DNA of 64,000 nt from Globodera rostochiensis (Eukaryota; Nematoda; Chromadorea; Rhabditida; Heteroderidae). The position numbers and the translations under genes were made by a program. The notes beneath the pieces are model-generated. The model ran no database searches. It was not told the DNA's origin and saw only the letters and a list, made by a program, of their open reading frames with translations. Shown here piece after piece: positions 62,273-64,000 of the stretch. Each line of letters opens with the position of its first letter. Position 1 is the stretch's first letter. The stretch is taken from the NCBI GenBank assembly GCA_018350325.1, contig JAEVLN010000008.1, positions 1,488,001-1,552,000 on the forward strand, given 5' to 3'.

Positions 62273-64000
62273 TTACAGAGATACGGCGCATCTTTTTTCA
62301 TATTCATCGTTGTGTTCGATGTTTAAATGAATGTGTTCAATCCCGTAGCCAGAAACGAAACAATTGAGTTCTAGAGGAGAATGGGTAGGAAGAACAAGCA
62401 GAGCAGCGGGGTCGGACACGCACAATGGGAAGTTGCGAAGGGGTCGGAGCTGAGTGATGGATAGCGAGGGAGCATAAATTTGTATCGGTGGGCGGGCCGG
62501 AATTGTGTAACCTCTTGCCGGATAAGGTCGTAGTGAACGACCCCAAGTCGACAGTCAAGCGAAGTGCTGAGAACGGTGACGAGCGTTGGACATTGCGAGG
62601 ACGAAGGAAATGGGCAGGTGACCGTTTGAAGGGCTAAATTTAATTAGTTTGGATGCTTTCTTCGAATTTTCTATCACCGGTTACAGTCGAAGCATGCCAA
62701 TCTCCTCTGGTGACCAACTCAACCATCGCTTCATTTTGGCACGTTCCTCGGTTTGAACGATGCTTCAAAACGTTGACCCGACCAGATTCGGAACCAATGA
62801 ATATGACGTCGTACTAAGGAAAAGAGAAAGACGCAAGCATTCCTCAGCGGCAAGAATGGAAATATAATACTTCAGAGAATGGGGCAATGGTTAGAGCAGA
62901 AAGGCCACAATGCTCAACAAGAAAAGGAGAGAATTGCTGTTGACAGAAATGTGCCCTTTCTTCAAACGATGCTTCAGCATCAAAATCAACGTTATACTGT
63001 TGAAGCATCGGCACGGTTGCGAATGCGTGCAAATGACCATCCGTAGATGTGCAGAACAGCACTTTGTTATGTTTAATAAGCTCCAAAGAAGTGAACATGG
63101 CAAGCGAAGGAAGGCGAATTGTCCAGTTGTTAGGCCGCGGAGAGATGGGCGCATGGTGAAGACGACGATGAAATTGAACGATTCTTAAAATTGGTCTAAC
63201 AATCACTATTCGAGCAGAACAAACCGAATAGTCCCATCGGAACAAAGAATCGCCAGGAACTGATCGTTCAAAAGGTGAACAGCCATCAGACGGCAGTCCT
63301 GTGGAGAAGGCCCTTCCGACGATCTTTCAGAATCGTCAGAGAGATCAATGGAAGATAGAAAGTGCAGCTGAGGAAGGACTTCTTGATTTTGTCAGTATTC
63401 CGTCAGCTGTTGACATTATGCATAAATTACCATTTGTCGTTTCGTTATCCGCGTCAAAATGCAATTTCCATGCACAAATCTCCGAACGGCCGCCCACACT
63501 TAGAATCAATCTGTCGTCATTGTCTCTTCCACTGCCATTTGCCTCATCGTGCAAATGCCAATTGTCAACGACATAAATGCACTCCAAATTGGAACGGTGG
63601 ACATTTGACGAATCGACACAACGAACGCGCGGAACGAATCGTTTTGCTGAAAGGAAAAGTTACAAAGTGTCAAAATGGGGCTACCATAAGAAGTTTTTTC
63701 GCTTTGTTCATTTAGCCTTTCGCCATCAGATGGCTTAAAAAGCGACAGCGTCAATCGTCGATCAGTCCCTCCACTGATCAAAAAAACGGTCCCGCGATGT
63801 TCCAAAGATGTCATCGTAACAATGTTATCAGAGTGAAGGGATGACTGCGAAATCACAGAAAAATATCAATGAATTAGCAAAAGTACCCGGATCGGATGGA
63901 ACTCCACAGGATCAAGCAGTACAAAGTTCAGAAAGCCTTTGCAAATGTAGGCGAAACTGAACTGAAAAAGCTATTTAAGACAGAATAACGACTAACACTG
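62273..64000 (-). CDS. WDR6-like WD40 protein, 5' part outside window
   Basis: WDR6 is the WD-repeat partner of the tRNA 2'-O-methyltransferase FTSJ1/TRM7 for position 34. Visible blades on the minus strand: VTMTSLEHRGTVFLISGGTD (about 63800), DRLILSVGGRSEICAWKLHF (about 63490), DCRLMAVHLLNDQFLAILCS (about 63280), TIRLPSLAMFTSLELIKHNK with VLFCTSTDGHLHAFATVPML (about 63110-63010), LSALTIAPFSE (about 62890), YDVIFIGSESGRVNVLKHR (about 62790), VLSTSLDCRLGVVHYDLIRQ (about 62560), and after an intron a terminal block PLCVSDPAALLVLP with CFVSGYGIEHI (about 62430-62340), stop TAA 62273-62275. The last block matches the WDR6/Trm734 C-terminus. The start is off the right edge. Confidence 0.5.

Overview
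The window looks like nuclear DNA of a nematode. Genes on both strands are cut into many small exons by short GT-AG introns, often 40-60 bases. Coding capacity is rich in clear animal orthologues: DGCR8/PASH-1, GLD-2, RAB-14, a ZYG-9/XMAP215-type TOG protein and a DC-STAMP/SPE-42-type protein. Several same-strand genes lie 110-550 bases apart, as in nematode operons. Open frames rarely span more than one exon, so most genes below were assembled by eye from exon fragments; spans are good to tens of bases and many 5' ends are uncertain. I cannot name the species; a tylenchid-type nematode is only a guess.

Layout, left to right. 540-3958 (-) pash-1/DGCR8. 4454-5715 (+) AKTIP/FTS, 5846-9352 (+) gld-2 poly(A) polymerase, 9799-10342 (+) snapin and 10512-12856 (+) mitochondrial ribosomal protein L38 form a tight plus-strand cluster. 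18270-17250 (-) ZNHIT1, about 16913-15427 (-) SDS3-like and 15263-13052 (-) TRM11 form a tight minus-strand cluster. 18724-20043 (+) RAB14 and 20753-21335 (+) RidA follow. 31335-27645 (-) is a TAF1A-like Pol I factor and 27491-22337 (-) an AT-hook/WD40 protein resembling TFIIIC subunit GTF3C2. 36836-31867 (-) is a secreted M14 carboxypeptidase joined to a Ser/Thr-rich repeat stalk and a C-terminal ShKT domain. 40985-37861 (-) is a DC-STAMP family membrane protein; 43701-42044 (-) PGAP2-like; about 48554-45109 (-) an ABCB9/HAF half transporter. 49537-56694 (+) is zyg-9/XMAP215, then 57020-58938 (+) RPAP2/Rtr1. About 61800-59157 (-) is the mitochondrial half transporter ABCB8, and 64000-62273 (-) the 3' part of a WDR6-like gene.

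Functional themes: RNA biology (microprocessor, cytoplasmic polyadenylation, tRNA methylation, RNA polymerase I, II and III accessory factors), membrane traffic (AKTIP, snapin, RAB14), chromatin (ZNHIT1, SDS3) and two ABC half transporters.

The most unusual structures are: (1) an 890-base block with three apparent introns and one TOG domain, present twice in the zyg-9 gene with a single visible difference; (2) three small terminal-inverted-repeat elements with readable target duplications plus one large fold-back; (3) the carboxypeptidase-mucin-ShKT gene with seven exact 39-base repeats; (4) a likely operon pairing a Pol I and a Pol III initiation factor. I found no CRISPR array, prokaryotic operon, phage or plasmid feature.
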